Assembly: GCF_042682785.1 (NCBI RefSeq) | Contig: NZ_JBHUIB010000001.1 | Coordinates: 248,001-312,000 of the forward strand | Direction of reading: 5' to 3' | From: Thalassotalea_F euphylliae | Lineage (GTDB): Bacteria > Pseudomonadota > Gammaproteobacteria > Enterobacterales > Alteromonadaceae | Length of the DNA: 64,000 nucleotides | In this document: positions 1 through 8,302 of the stretch, one piece after another | Layout of the letters: every line of letters begins with the position of its first letter | Numbering within the stretch: position 1 is the first letter of the stretch | Position numbers and translations under genes: made by a program | The notes under the pieces: model-generated | Database searches by the model: none | Seen by the model: the letters and a program-made list of their open reading frames with translations, nothing else | What the model was told of the DNA's origin: nothing

Positions 1-1048
1 ATTGAATATCTTCCTGTGCCTCAGGAGACGTCTTGTGTTCTCGAAACCCTACAAATATCCCCACTAATCTTACCGGCTTGTCTTCGCCTCTCAGAAAGGC
101 TTTCTCAATAAGGTCAGCGAAGATCGACTCATCAGGTTCCATACCTTGAGTCTCCATCGTGGTTTGTGTGAAATCATTGAATTTAAGCTTAACGCCTAGT
201 TTGCTGATCGTTTTACTTTTATGCGGTGAAAGCCGGTGAAGTAACTTTTCCATCAAGTTAGGAAGCTGCGCAACACATGCGCCGGCAGTTGGCAAATCAT
301 CCTGATAAGTGCGCTCTACCCCCACCGATTTTCTCACGCGATTAGTCTTGACGCTTCGGTGGTCTTGACCAAAGCCATAGTCATAAAGCCGCTCTGCAAA
401 ACTTCCTACAACGCTAGTCAACGCAGCTACCGAACTTTCCCTGATATCTTTACAGGTCGTAAAGCCTTGACTAGCAAGCTTTTCAGCGGTCTTAGGCCCA
501 ATTCCAGGAATTTTTCGCAAAGGCAATTCTTCAACAAAAGCGGCCACTTTATCGGGAGACACCACGCATTGTCCGTTAGGTTTGTTTTCGTCTGAAGCAA
601 TTTTGGCAAGAAACTTATTGGGTGCAACGCCAGCCGACGCAGTAAGTTGTAACTCGCGAAATATGCTGGCCCGTATCTCTTCTGCAATCAGCGTTGCACT
701 GCCTTGGCACTGCGGGCAATCGGTTACATCAAGGTAAGCTTCATCGAGTGACAACGGCTCGATAAGCTGAGTATAGCGCGAAAATATCTCTCGAATGTGT
801 GCAGATACCTCCTTATATACATCCATGCGCCCATGCACTATAACTAAATCAGGGCACAGTTGTTTCGCACGCATTGCAGGCATCGCTGATCGCACACCAT
901 GCCGACGAGCAATATAATTGCATGTAGAAAGTACACTTCGCTTACCATCGCCGCCAACAGCCAATGGCACTTGTTGATACTGAGGATTGTCGCGCATCTC
1001 AACCGCAGCATAGAAACAATCCATGTCGACATGAATAATTTTTCGCAT
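1..1048 (-). CDS. dinB: DNA polymerase IV (Y-family translesion polymerase), 3' end outside window
   Basis: The minus strand reads open from an ATG at 1048 to the window edge, giving about 349 residues without a stop. The N-terminus MRKIIHVDMDCF is typical of DinB. Catalytic acidic residues are visible at Asp8 and in the SLDEAY motif near residue 102, with an aromatic steric-gate residue (Tyr13). A helix-hairpin-helix stretch (KIPGIGPKTAEKL) and a little-finger domain follow. Pol IV performs error-prone bypass and extension at damaged template. E. coli DinB has 351 residues, so only the last few should be missing. A LexA-like box lies about 20 nt before the start, which fits SOS control. Confidence 0.95.
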   Translation of the reverse strand, partial: MRKIIHVDMDCFYAAVEMRDNPQYQQVPLAVGGDGKRSVLSTCNYIARRHGVRSAMPAMRAKQLCPDLVIVHGRMDVYKEVSAHIREIFSRYTQLIEPLSLDEAYLDVTDCPQCQGSATLIAEEIRASIFRELQLTASAGVAPNKFLAKIASDENKPNGQCVVSPDKVAAFVEELPLRKIPGIGPKTAEKLASQGFTTCKDIRESSVAALTSVVGSFAERLYDYGFGQDHRSVKTNRVRKSVGVERTYQDDLPTAGACVAQLPNLMEKLLHRLSPHKSKTISKLGVKLKFNDFTQTTMETQGMEPDESIFADLIEKAFLRGEDKPVRLVGIFVGFREHKTSPEAQEDIQ

Positions 1049-1068
1049 GGTTCCTACTCGACAAACAA

Positions 1069-1084
1069 CTGTATATTTATATAG
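1069..1084 (-). promoter_or_regulatory. LexA-type SOS box before dinB
   Basis: CTGTATATTTATATAG matches the gammaproteobacterial LexA operator (CTGT-N8-ACAG, AT-rich centre) with one mismatch in the outer tetrads (ATAG for ACAG). It sits 21 nt upstream of the dinB ATG and about 90 nt upstream of the divergent binding-protein gene, so it could affect both. Confidence 0.75.
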
Positions 1085-1175
1085 TACACAAACTGACACC
1101 CAAAGAACAAGTCACCAAGAAGCAAACTTTAGATATACTGCTAAACTTCTACTAAAGCCGAACCTGTCCATCACT

Positions 1176-1922
1176 ATGAAGTATTTTTTTGCACTATGTT
1201 GTCTTTGGTGTTCTAGCGCACTCGCTGCGAAGTCTAAGATAGTTACTGCACTTGAGGCATTCCCCCCTCTGATAACGGCAGACGGAAAAGGCCTCGTTAT
1301 TGATTTGCTAGAAGAAATAGAAGCTAAATCAAATTATCAATTTGAAGTGTCTATCATGACCTACGCCCGCTCTAAAAGAGAACTGTTCAGTAAAAGAGCA
1401 CAGTTAATCGGATTAACCCCAAAACAACAAGAAACAGAAGAGTTTTACGATTTTGCCCAAGAACTTGACTGGGAAATACCAGCGAGTGTCGATTTGTTTG
1501 TCACGGATAAAGCAAAAATAGCGAACTATAAATCGATGTACATCGGTGTACCCACCGGAAATGCCGACTTCTTCAGTGAATTACTCAATATACCCAGAAC
1601 CAACTTTGTAGAAGTCACTCACCTCAATCAACTCACGAAGATGCTATCAATAGGACGAATCGACGGTATTATTTTTGAGAGAATTGCTGTAACAGAAACG
1701 ATTCGCCAGACTGGTGATAATGGTATTTATTATCATCAATTGGCAATAACACCTGCCTCACTGGCGGTATCGAATAGCCCAGAAGGAAGGATTTTAAGAA
1801 ATGAGCTGGACTATTATATAAGAAAGGTTAACACAGATAGTATTTTTGAAACCTACAACCACTATTTGAACTTGCCAACATCGGGCAGCGTAAAATCCTT
1901 GTTGGAGATTACGCCCCCCTAA
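1176..1922 (+). CDS. Periplasmic solute-binding protein (SBP_bac_3 / transporter-substrate-binding family)
   Basis: A 248-residue protein. The ATG at 1176 was chosen because it begins a clear Sec signal peptide (MKYFFALCCLWCSSALAA); the open frame extends upstream but overlaps the LexA box. The mature part resembles the two-lobed family-3 binding fold: an opening strand with FPPLITADGKG, then GLVIDLLEEI, then a second lobe with YIGVPTGNADFFSELL and a return segment with GRIDGIIFERIAV. Many stand-alone members in Alteromonadales have no ABC partner, and none is visible here. The ligand is unknown. It is divergent from dinB and convergent with nqrM. Confidence 0.75.
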   Translation: MKYFFALCCLWCSSALAAKSKIVTALEAFPPLITADGKGLVIDLLEEIEAKSNYQFEVSIMTYARSKRELFSKRAQLIGLTPKQQETEEFYDFAQELDWEIPASVDLFVTDKAKIANYKSMYIGVPTGNADFFSELLNIPRTNFVEVTHLNQLTKMLSIGRIDGIIFERIAVTETIRQTGDNGIYYHQLAITPASLAVSNSPEGRILRNELDYYIRKVNTDSIFETYNHYLNLPTSGSVKSLLEITPP

Positions 1923-1933
1923 CTATTTTGGTA

Positions 1934-2155
1934 CTAAATATTTTTGATATCTATGCGGTTTTTTTCCAACTCGGCTTTACGTTCACGCTCTTGTCTTGCT
2001 TCACATGGATTATCACAATCACATTCTTTATCAATGCCAATTGTGCTCAACCCACCACAGCTTCCAGCCAGCGATTTTTGTTGGAAAATATAACCCACTG
2101 CCATGCCTAGCGCGATCAGTAGAAATAACCCTAACGTAATAAGAAATACAGCCAT
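1934..2155 (-). CDS. nqrM: NQR maturation factor NqrM
   Basis: A 73-residue protein: one N-terminal membrane helix (MAVFLITLGLFLLIALGMAV) followed by the family signature GSCGGLSTIGIDKECDCDNPC, with its cluster of four cysteines, and a charged tail. NqrM is needed for assembly of Na+-NQR, probably by delivering iron to the cysteine-ligated centre between NqrD and NqrE. The start is an ATG at 2155 with a GGA seven nt upstream; an in-frame TTG four codons earlier looks less likely. It follows apbE on the same strand but is separated from nqrF by about 5 kb. Confidence 0.92.
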   Translation of the reverse strand: MAVFLITLGLFLLIALGMAVGYIFQQKSLAGSCGGLSTIGIDKECDCDNPCEARQERERKAELEKNRIDIKNI

Positions 2156-2247
2156 CAATGTTTCCAAGCATTTGAATCAAAAATTAACGCCAAAAGCGCG
2201 CTAGCGAATAATTTATTGTGCTGAGAGATTTCGGGTTCAGACGTGCT

Positions 2248-2284
2248 GTAAACACACGGCATATAAACATATGCAAGTATTACC
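2248..2284. repeat. Degenerate copy of the two-helix extragenic element
   Basis: The inner hairpin is GCATAT-AAAC-ATATGC with AAGTA on its 3' side, where the better copies have GAGCA, and a short GTAA/TTAC outer pairing. It shares the AAAC apical loop and the TTACC boundary with the copy at 27192-27229. It lies 38 nt past the apbE stop codon, the same distance as in the other copies. The loop sequence has decayed, so membership is tentative. Confidence 0.45.
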
Positions 2285-2321
2285 AGCGCAGTGTGAAACT
2301 GAAATCGCAACGGAAAATAAA

Positions 2322-3353
2322 TTATTTCAAATAGGGCAAGAATTTTACCGTATTAATCTCTTCAAAACCATCGTCAGTTTTGACTATCATCATCACAGCT
2401 AAATCTTGCGCCTTAGCAAACGCCAAACCTTTTTCTGGGCCCATCACCATTATCGCGGTGGACAAACCATCTGCCGTCATCGATGACGGATGAATTACTG
2501 TTACGGAAACAAGCTTGTGATCGATCGGTAAACCAGTTTCCGGATTAATAATATGCGAATATCGCTTGCCATCGACTTCAATATAATTGCGATAATCGCC
2601 TGATGTAGCCACTGCGTTGTCTTGAGGCACGACAACTTGATGAACACTGCGCTCGGAAGTAACTGGCTTTTCAACCGCTATATGCCACAAGGTGCCATTG
2701 GCTTTAAAGCCTTTTAGACGCATTTCACCACCAATTTCCACAAGGTAATTGTTAATGCCTTTCCCTTCCAGTAAGTCGGCAACTACGTCAACTCCCCACC
2801 CTTTCGCGATAGTCGACAAGTCTAAATAGATGTCTGGCTGGGTTTTCGACAACCCCGTTTCATCCAATATGATTTTCTCTAGACCTATTCGTGCTCTTGC
2901 GCTTGCCTGTTCTTCAGGTGTCGGTACTCGCTCTGGTTTGTAGTCTGGACCAAACCCCCATAAATTAACTAAAGGTCCAACGGTCACGTCTAACATGCCA
3001 TTAGTGATGTCTCCTAAACGCAAAGCTTCGACCAACACTGTTCTAAAGCCCGGCGAAATCGATAAAGGCTGTTCACCGCTGCTTTGGTTAAACGTGCTGA
3101 TTTCAGAATCTTTCTGATAGGTCGACATTTCATTGTTCACTTGCACCAAAGCAGCATCGATATCTTGCTGTAATGTGGCCAAGTCATAAGCATCTTTTTT
3201 AGCCACTACTTTGATATTGTAAGTGGTGCCCATTGTGCTGCCCTGCAGCAGAAACTCTTGTTTTCCATTTGGATCTGGCGCAGGAAAACAGGCGGTGAGA
3301 ACCAATGTAAGCGCGAAGACGTAATAGACTTTTAAATTTAAAAAACGAACCAT
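2322..3353 (-). CDS. apbE: FAD:protein FMN transferase ApbE (lipoprotein)
   Basis: A 343-residue protein with a lipoprotein signal ending in LTAC (Cys22), so it should be anchored at the periplasmic face. ApbE hallmarks are visible: GSTMGTTYNIKV near the start, LVNLWGFGP, the DLSTIAKGWGVD segment, YLVEIGGEMRLKG, and the C-terminal HIINPETGLPIDH and STAIMVMGPEKG. It transfers FMN from FAD to a threonine of target proteins; the natural targets here are NqrB and NqrC. It is normally contiguous with nqrF, but here three genes intervene. It is divergent from the aminopeptidase at 3521. Confidence 0.95.
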   Translation of the reverse strand: MVRFLNLKVYYVFALTLVLTACFPAPDPNGKQEFLLQGSTMGTTYNIKVVAKKDAYDLATLQQDIDAALVQVNNEMSTYQKDSEISTFNQSSGEQPLSISPGFRTVLVEALRLGDITNGMLDVTVGPLVNLWGFGPDYKPERVPTPEEQASARARIGLEKIILDETGLSKTQPDIYLDLSTIAKGWGVDVVADLLEGKGINNYLVEIGGEMRLKGFKANGTLWHIAVEKPVTSERSVHQVVVPQDNAVATSGDYRNYIEVDGKRYSHIINPETGLPIDHKLVSVTVIHPSSMTADGLSTAIMVMGPEKGLAFAKAQDLAVMMIVKTDDGFEEINTVKFLPYLK

Positions 3354-3520
3354 GAAAAAGCGTGCCCTTGAAAATTTGTCGCTATTCTAGCAAATACCCA
3401 AACGCAAAAATACTGACGAATAAACAGCGTAGTAAGACGAGTAAACTTACCCTGTAGTCTGTTTGCCGCTATATTTATGGCAACTTACAATAATTAAACA
3501 ACTCCATAGGAACCGTACTT

Positions 3521-5029
3521 ATGAAAGCAACATTGACTAAGCTATCGTCGATTGTCATGGCATTGGCCATGTCACACGCTGCCACTGCCGAAACGTTCAC
3601 ATTTACGTCCAACGTTGATGAAAAATCTGACACTCTTGTCCTATTCAAAAATGACAGTAACTCCTCTGAGTTTAAGACTTTCGACGCTAAAACCAGCGGC
3701 CAGCTAAGTCGTGCGCTTAAAGCCAATCAATTTGATGGTACCTACAACACTTTTGTCGAGGTACTTGCGCCAAACCAGCTAAGCTATGAGCGCGTCTTAA
3801 TCGTTGGTATCGGTGAAGATATTTTAGATAGACCAAAATTGACCAAACTGGGTGGCAATATCGCAGGCAAACTTAACAGCAAATACATAACCAATGTTTC
3901 TGTTGCAGCAGAAAACTTTGATGCGAGCCAAGCCTCTTTCCTCGCGCATGGCATTAACTTACGAGCCTATAATTTTGATAAATACAAACAAGAGAAAAAC
4001 AAGGAAAAAGCGTACACCTTTGACGTTGCCGACAGTTCAGCTACACAGGCAGCATACGCAACACTTGAAGATATTCAATCAGGTATTTTTCTCGCACGTG
4101 ATTTAACCAATGAGGTACCCAGCGAACTGACGCCTGTCGACTTTGCAGAACAAGCGAAAAAGCTTAAAAAGCTTGGTGTAAAAGTCAAAGTGCTAGGCCC
4201 CAAAGAAATTAAAAAATTGGGTATGAACGCACTAGAAGGTGTGGGCCGAGGAAGTAAAGACGGCGCACGTTTAATTGTTGCGCACTACGACAATAGTGAC
4301 AGTGCACCAATAGCCATTGCAGGTAAAGGTATCACCTTTGATTCTGGCGGCTACAATATTAAAACCTCCGAACATATCGTGCGCATGAAATCTGATATGG
4401 CCGGTGCTGCAGCTGCACTTGGTACCGTAAAAGCACTCGCTGAAATGAAAGCGAAAGTGAATGTTGTTGCCGTTATGGGGATGGCAGCCAATATGGTCTC
4501 TGACACATCACAAGCACCAGGTGATGTTATCAGAACCGCGGAAGGTTTATCAGTTGAGATAACAAATACAGACGCTGAAGGCCGCCTAGTGCTAATAGAT
4601 GCTATGTGGTATGCGCGAGAAAAGTTTGCACCTAGCGTTATGGTAGATATTGCTACATTGACTGGAGGTAAATATCGCGCATTAGGCACCGAACTTGGCG
4701 GCCTATTCAGTGCTGATGATGCGCTTGTGCAAGAACTTACTGACGCCTCAAATCTAGTGAATGAGCCACTATGGCGACTACCTCTTGGCTACAAAGACAA
4801 GCTTAAGAGTCCTATTGCAGATCTTCGCAATACAGGTACAGGTGGGCCAAGTGCCACAACAGCAGCAACTTTTTTACAGCAGTTTACTGGTGATACACGC
4901 TGGGCACACATTGATATGGCAGGGAATGCATTGGTTGCAACTGCAAAAGATGAACTCGCAGTCGGCGGCACTGGCTATGGCGTTCGTCTGCTCACTGAAT
5001 GGATTTTGAATCAACACCAAACTAAATAA
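3521..5029 (+). CDS. Exported M17 leucyl aminopeptidase
   Basis: A 502-residue protein. The start ATG at 3521 follows an AGGA. The first ~23 residues form a Sec signal peptide (cleavage likely after ATA). The C-terminal half is a typical M17 catalytic domain: GKGITFDSGGYNIK, MKSDMAGAAA and the signature NTDAEGRL, which together supply the two-metal site ligands and catalytic residues. The family releases N-terminal amino acids from peptides and is usually a cytoplasmic hexamer (PepA), so export to the periplasm is notable. It stands alone, divergent from apbE, and is followed by a hairpin at 5054-5080. Confidence 0.9.
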   Translation: MKATLTKLSSIVMALAMSHAATAETFTFTSNVDEKSDTLVLFKNDSNSSEFKTFDAKTSGQLSRALKANQFDGTYNTFVEVLAPNQLSYERVLIVGIGEDILDRPKLTKLGGNIAGKLNSKYITNVSVAAENFDASQASFLAHGINLRAYNFDKYKQEKNKEKAYTFDVADSSATQAAYATLEDIQSGIFLARDLTNEVPSELTPVDFAEQAKKLKKLGVKVKVLGPKEIKKLGMNALEGVGRGSKDGARLIVAHYDNSDSAPIAIAGKGITFDSGGYNIKTSEHIVRMKSDMAGAAAALGTVKALAEMKAKVNVVAVMGMAANMVSDTSQAPGDVIRTAEGLSVEITNTDAEGRLVLIDAMWYAREKFAPSVMVDIATLTGGKYRALGTELGGLFSADDALVQELTDASNLVNEPLWRLPLGYKDKLKSPIADLRNTGTGGPSATTAATFLQQFTGDTRWAHIDMAGNALVATAKDELAVGGTGYGVRLLTEWILNQHQTK

Positions 5030-5053
5030 CACCCTCTACTACTTCAAGAGTCT

Positions 5054-5080
5054 AATAGCGCAGCGTATATCTGCGCTATT
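5054..5080 (+). terminator. Hairpin after the M17 aminopeptidase gene
   Basis: A perfect 10-bp stem AATAGCGCAG/CTGCGCTATT with a 7-nt loop begins 24 nt after the stop codon. No strong U-tract follows on the plus strand, so it may act as a weak terminator or a 3'-end stabiliser. Confidence 0.5.
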
Positions 5081-5100
5081 TGATACACCTGACATAAAAG

Positions 5101-5652
5101 TCATGCATATTGCGTATTTTCTTCAAAGTTATGCTCAACCTCCAAAAGCCTATTCCTGAGTTGAAGAGACTGCTCAGCTATATCAGATAATTCAGCTTTT
5201 TCGTCCACGTAAGTACAATATTGCAAACCGATATAGTTGAGGTGCAAATACGAAAACGTTAATTTGAATATCTCCTCAAAGCACGAAGGGCTATTCTCTT
5301 GAACACCAGTCGCGATCACTCCTGCATATTTCCCCTTAAGGCTCCTCCCCAATGGTTTATCGATATCCAATAGGTCAGAGAGTCTATCCAAAAACGCTTT
5401 TAACTGAGCACTTGGTGAATACCAATAAACAGGAGAGGCGAACAATATAATTTCGTAATCACTAATAATTTCACGCATAAGCGGCATAAAGTCGTCATCT
5501 TGATTCTTATAGTCGTAATCAAATGGTTCAACTCTATAGTCAGTTAAATCAAACACTTTCATGTGATGCTGCGTGCATTTGCATAGTTCACTGACAAAAT
5601 GCGCCGTATTGCCCGCAGGGCGGCTTGAACCAAGTATTATTGCTATTTTCAT
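5101..5652 (-). CDS. Flavodoxin-like NAD(P)H-dependent oxidoreductase
   Basis: A 183-residue protein of the NADPH-dependent FMN reductase / flavodoxin-like family. The N-terminal strand-loop IAIILGSSRPAGNTAHFVSEL is the FMN-phosphate loop, and FASPVYWYSPSAQLKAFLDRL is the second conserved block. The start at 5652 was chosen because GAGG lies five nt upstream; the in-frame ATG six codons earlier has no Shine-Dalgarno sequence. The substrate cannot be predicted. It follows the ATP-grasp gene on the same strand, but a terminator-like hairpin lies between them, so the two are probably separate transcription units. Confidence 0.8.
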   Translation of the reverse strand: MKIAIILGSSRPAGNTAHFVSELCKCTQHHMKVFDLTDYRVEPFDYDYKNQDDDFMPLMREIISDYEIILFASPVYWYSPSAQLKAFLDRLSDLLDIDKPLGRSLKGKYAGVIATGVQENSPSCFEEIFKLTFSYLHLNYIGLQYCTYVDEKAELSDIAEQSLQLRNRLLEVEHNFEENTQYA

Positions 5653-5737
5653 AAAGACCTCTCTTTTCATAATTAACAATAGGTTAAAAGCTCAACCTAA
5701 CTTGAGGTCAATACATTTTTTGAAAAGATAAGACGAA

Positions 5738-5764
5738 AAAGCCCTAAGTAAAAATTAGGGCTTT
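5738..5764 (-). terminator. Rho-independent terminator of the ATP-grasp gene
   Basis: A perfect 10-bp stem AAAGCCCTAA/TTAGGGCTTT with a 7-nt loop. On the minus strand a U-run (complement of gaaaaa) follows. It lies 57 nt after the ATP-grasp stop codon. Confidence 0.8.
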
Positions 5765-5820
5765 AATAACTGATAAGTTGCGCAAGAGAAATGGCAAGCA
5801 CTGAGACTGATATAAGCTAT

Positions 5821-6774
5821 TTAATTCAAGTCGACTAACTTAGATTGAAGATATTTTGCTAACTCTAACATTGCGAATATACCCGCAGCGTTTTCTGCAT
5901 CTGAGTTGTAATTTGTATTTGTGTTTACATCATATGTATATACATTGCCATCAGCATCCGCTATCGCTTCGATGCCAGCAACGTCAATGTTATTGTCAGC
6001 CAAAAAACGCTCATATAAATCGATAAACGCTGGGCGGTAATTACTAAGAATTTCAAACTTAGCTTTCTGCGATCCTTCTGTTTGAGCATCTTTCGTATCC
6101 GTTGGACAAAACATATCCTCTATAGAGCATGCGTCTGCAGGGCATAGCTCAAAACCTTCGGACGTATCCACCTTCACACCATATAAGAATTTTCCATCAA
6201 TAAATTCGTGTCGAATAATGAATGGTTCTGGTGCTTCAATGTATTGTTGAATCAAGGTGATACCATCTACTGGTTCATCAAATGTTTCTCCATTTACATA
6301 GTCATTCAATGAACTAACGGAGTGAAATAACTGCACCCCTTGCCCTTTGCCAGCTCGGTTATGTTTGGTGATGAAAGAAGGTTGAGCTAGCTCATTTGCT
6401 GCTTTAACAATATTTTCTTTACCTACTGCTGCTAGCGTTTTTGGTGTCGCGATGCCAGCTTGGTTGAGCGCCATGTACTGGTTTACCTTACTCACTTCTA
6501 GCCTAAGCGCGCGCGTGCCGTTCACAACCGTTCGTCCATGCTTTTCCAACCAAGCCAATACCGCTTCAGTGAATTCAGGTGCATATCTATGATCACGCGT
6601 ATGTGAGGAAGCACTGATACGATTATAAAAGACACCCTCAGGCGGTTCACTTGAGAGATCAATCATACCCTCATCAAAATGCCACAATTCATAAGGAGCA
6701 TTTAACTCTTTCAACCTATCTTCTAGATGCACTGTCCACTCTTGATTCTCATGAATCACGTAAATCTTTTTCAT
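5821..6774 (-). CDS. ATP-grasp domain protein (RimK/glutathione-synthetase-like)
   Basis: A 317-residue protein from an ATG at 6774; a TTG 14 codons upstream is open but has no better ribosome site. Recognisable ATP-grasp parts are: a pre-ATP-grasp domain (~1-95) with FYNRISASSH; KVNQYMALNQAGIATPKT at the start of the ATP-grasp unit; PSFITKHNRAGKGQGVQLF, containing the ATP lysine and flexible glycine loop; IQQYIEAPEPFIIRHEFIDG; and the metal-binding end YDVNTNTNYN. Such enzymes join a carboxylate to an amine or thiol through an acyl phosphate, often adding amino acids. The substrate is unknown. Monocistronic, with its own terminator. Confidence 0.8.
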   Translation of the reverse strand: MKKIYVIHENQEWTVHLEDRLKELNAPYELWHFDEGMIDLSSEPPEGVFYNRISASSHTRDHRYAPEFTEAVLAWLEKHGRTVVNGTRALRLEVSKVNQYMALNQAGIATPKTLAAVGKENIVKAANELAQPSFITKHNRAGKGQGVQLFHSVSSLNDYVNGETFDEPVDGITLIQQYIEAPEPFIIRHEFIDGKFLYGVKVDTSEGFELCPADACSIEDMFCPTDTKDAQTEGSQKAKFEILSNYRPAFIDLYERFLADNNIDVAGIEAIADADGNVYTYDVNTNTNYNSDAENAAGIFAMLELAKYLQSKLVDLN

Positions 6775-6967
6775 GTTATTTATACTTTTAACGTTAACTA
6801 TCAAATACTTTTTCAAGGAATTCTAACAGCAATAAAAATTAAATATAAAACTGCCGTTGGAATACGTTAAAAAAGGGGTAAATGTTTAGTGTTCGAGCAG
6901 AGTTAAACCAAGGCGTTAATGCTTGTTAGAAGAGTGGTAGTTGCCATTTAAACTTTACTTTAGATAC

Positions 6968-6995
6968 AAAAAGAGCGACCTAGGTCGCTCTTTTT
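6968..6995 (-). terminator. Terminator of the nqr operon
   Basis: A 28-bp perfect palindrome (AAAAAGAGCGACC and its complement around CTAG) starts 20 nt after the nqrF stop and ends in U-runs in both directions, so it should stop transcription from either side. Confidence 0.85.
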
Positions 6996-7014
6996 CAAAT
7001 TCAGTTGTTAAGAA

Positions 7015-8238
7015 TTAACCACCGAAGTCATCTAGAAGGATATTTTCATCTTCTACACCAAGATCTTTCAGCATGCCGATAACAGCTGCATTCATCATTG
7101 GTGGACCACACATGTAGTATTCACAATCTTCTGGCGCTTCATGGTCTTTCAAGTACTCTTCATAAAGAACGTTATGAATGAATCCTGTTAGACCTTCCCA
7201 GTTATCTTCTGGCTGCGGATCAGAAAGCGCTACATGCCAATCAAAGTTATCATTCTCTGCAGCTAGCATGTTGTAATCATCTTCGTAGAACATTTCGCGA
7301 AGTGAACGAGCACCATACCAGAAAGACATCTTACGCTTAGACTTAAGGCGCTTAAGTTGGTCAAAGATATGAGAACGCATTGGCGCCATACCTGCACCAC
7401 CACCAATAAATACCATTTCTGCGTCAGTGTCTTTCGCGAAGAATTCACCGAATGGACCAGAAATCGTCACTTTATCACCTGCTTTCAAGCTAAAGATGTA
7501 CGATGACATTTTACCTGCTGGTAAGTGAAGCTGACCAGGAGGCGGCGTAGCGATACGCACGTTAAGCATGATAATGCCTTCTTCTTCCGGGTAGTTCGCC
7601 ATTGAGTAAGCACGTAATGTATCTTCATCAACTTTTGACTCGATATCGAAGAAGCCAAAACGCTCCCAATCACCACGATATTGTTCTTCAATATCGAAAT
7701 CTTTGTATTTCACGTGATGCGCTGGTGCTTCAATTTGAATGTAACCACCTGCACGGAAAGGTACTGATTCACCATCCGGAATAGCAAGCTTAAGCTCTTT
7801 GATGAATGTTGCTTTGTTATCGTTAGAGATAACTGTACATTCCCATTGCTGTACACCGAAGATTTCGTCTTCAACTTCGATTTCCATGTCTTGTTTTACG
7901 TTAACTTGACATGCTAATCGACAGCCTTCTTTAGCTTCACGCTTAGTAATGTGGCCAAGCTCAGTTGGTAAGATATCACCACCACCTGAGTGCACTTCTA
8001 CACGACACTGACCACATGTACCACCGCCACCACATGCTGAAGGAATGAAAATACCTTTGTCAGCAAGAGCGCCTAGTAATTTGCCACCAGCACCTGTGGT
8101 AACCGCTTTTTCAGGGTCACCGTTAATTGAAATAGTCACGTCACCTTCAGCAACCAACTTTGATTTAGCAAATAAGATTACTAGTACCAAAGCGACAACG
8201 ATTGCAGTGAACATGCTTACGCCGAGAATAATTTCCAT
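7015..8238 (-). CDS. nqrF: Na+-NQR subunit F, NADH dehydrogenase module
   Basis: A 407-residue protein, the expected length. Order of parts: one N-terminal membrane helix (~1-25), a 2Fe-2S ferredoxin domain with CGGGGTCGQC and a later C, an FAD-binding domain with RAYSMANYP, and an NADH-binding domain with FIGGGAGMAPMRSH and YYMCGPPMM. This subunit takes hydride from NADH and passes electrons through FAD and 2Fe-2S into the complex. It is the last gene of nqrABCDEF. A 64-nt gap holding a small hairpin separates it from nqrE. A GGA lies before the ATG. Confidence 0.98.
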   Translation of the reverse strand: MEIILGVSMFTAIVVALVLVILFAKSKLVAEGDVTISINGDPEKAVTTGAGGKLLGALADKGIFIPSACGGGGTCGQCRVEVHSGGGDILPTELGHITKREAKEGCRLACQVNVKQDMEIEVEDEIFGVQQWECTVISNDNKATFIKELKLAIPDGESVPFRAGGYIQIEAPAHHVKYKDFDIEEQYRGDWERFGFFDIESKVDEDTLRAYSMANYPEEEGIIMLNVRIATPPPGQLHLPAGKMSSYIFSLKAGDKVTISGPFGEFFAKDTDAEMVFIGGGAGMAPMRSHIFDQLKRLKSKRKMSFWYGARSLREMFYEDDYNMLAAENDNFDWHVALSDPQPEDNWEGLTGFIHNVLYEEYLKDHEAPEDCEYYMCGPPMMNAAVIGMLKDLGVEDENILLDDFGG

Positions 8239-8264
8239 CGACTTTTCCTTTACACTTCTCTAGG

Positions 8265-8290
8265 AGAAGGCGTTATTGCTAGCGCCTTCT
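8265..8290 (-). other. Hairpin in the nqrE-nqrF gap
   Basis: AGAAGGCG and CGCCTTCT form an 8-bp stem around a 10-nt loop, in the only gap of notable length (64 nt) inside the nqr operon. It could adjust mRNA stability or the relative output of nqrF. No U-tract follows. Confidence 0.4.
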
Positions 8291-8302
8291 GCGTTAATCT
8301 TA

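Noticed and set aside
1..1048. dinB might be broken, because only short unrelated reading frames are obvious in this stretch.
   Set aside because: Translating the minus strand from the ATG at 1048 gives an uninterrupted DinB sequence to the window edge, so the gene is simply truncated by the window.
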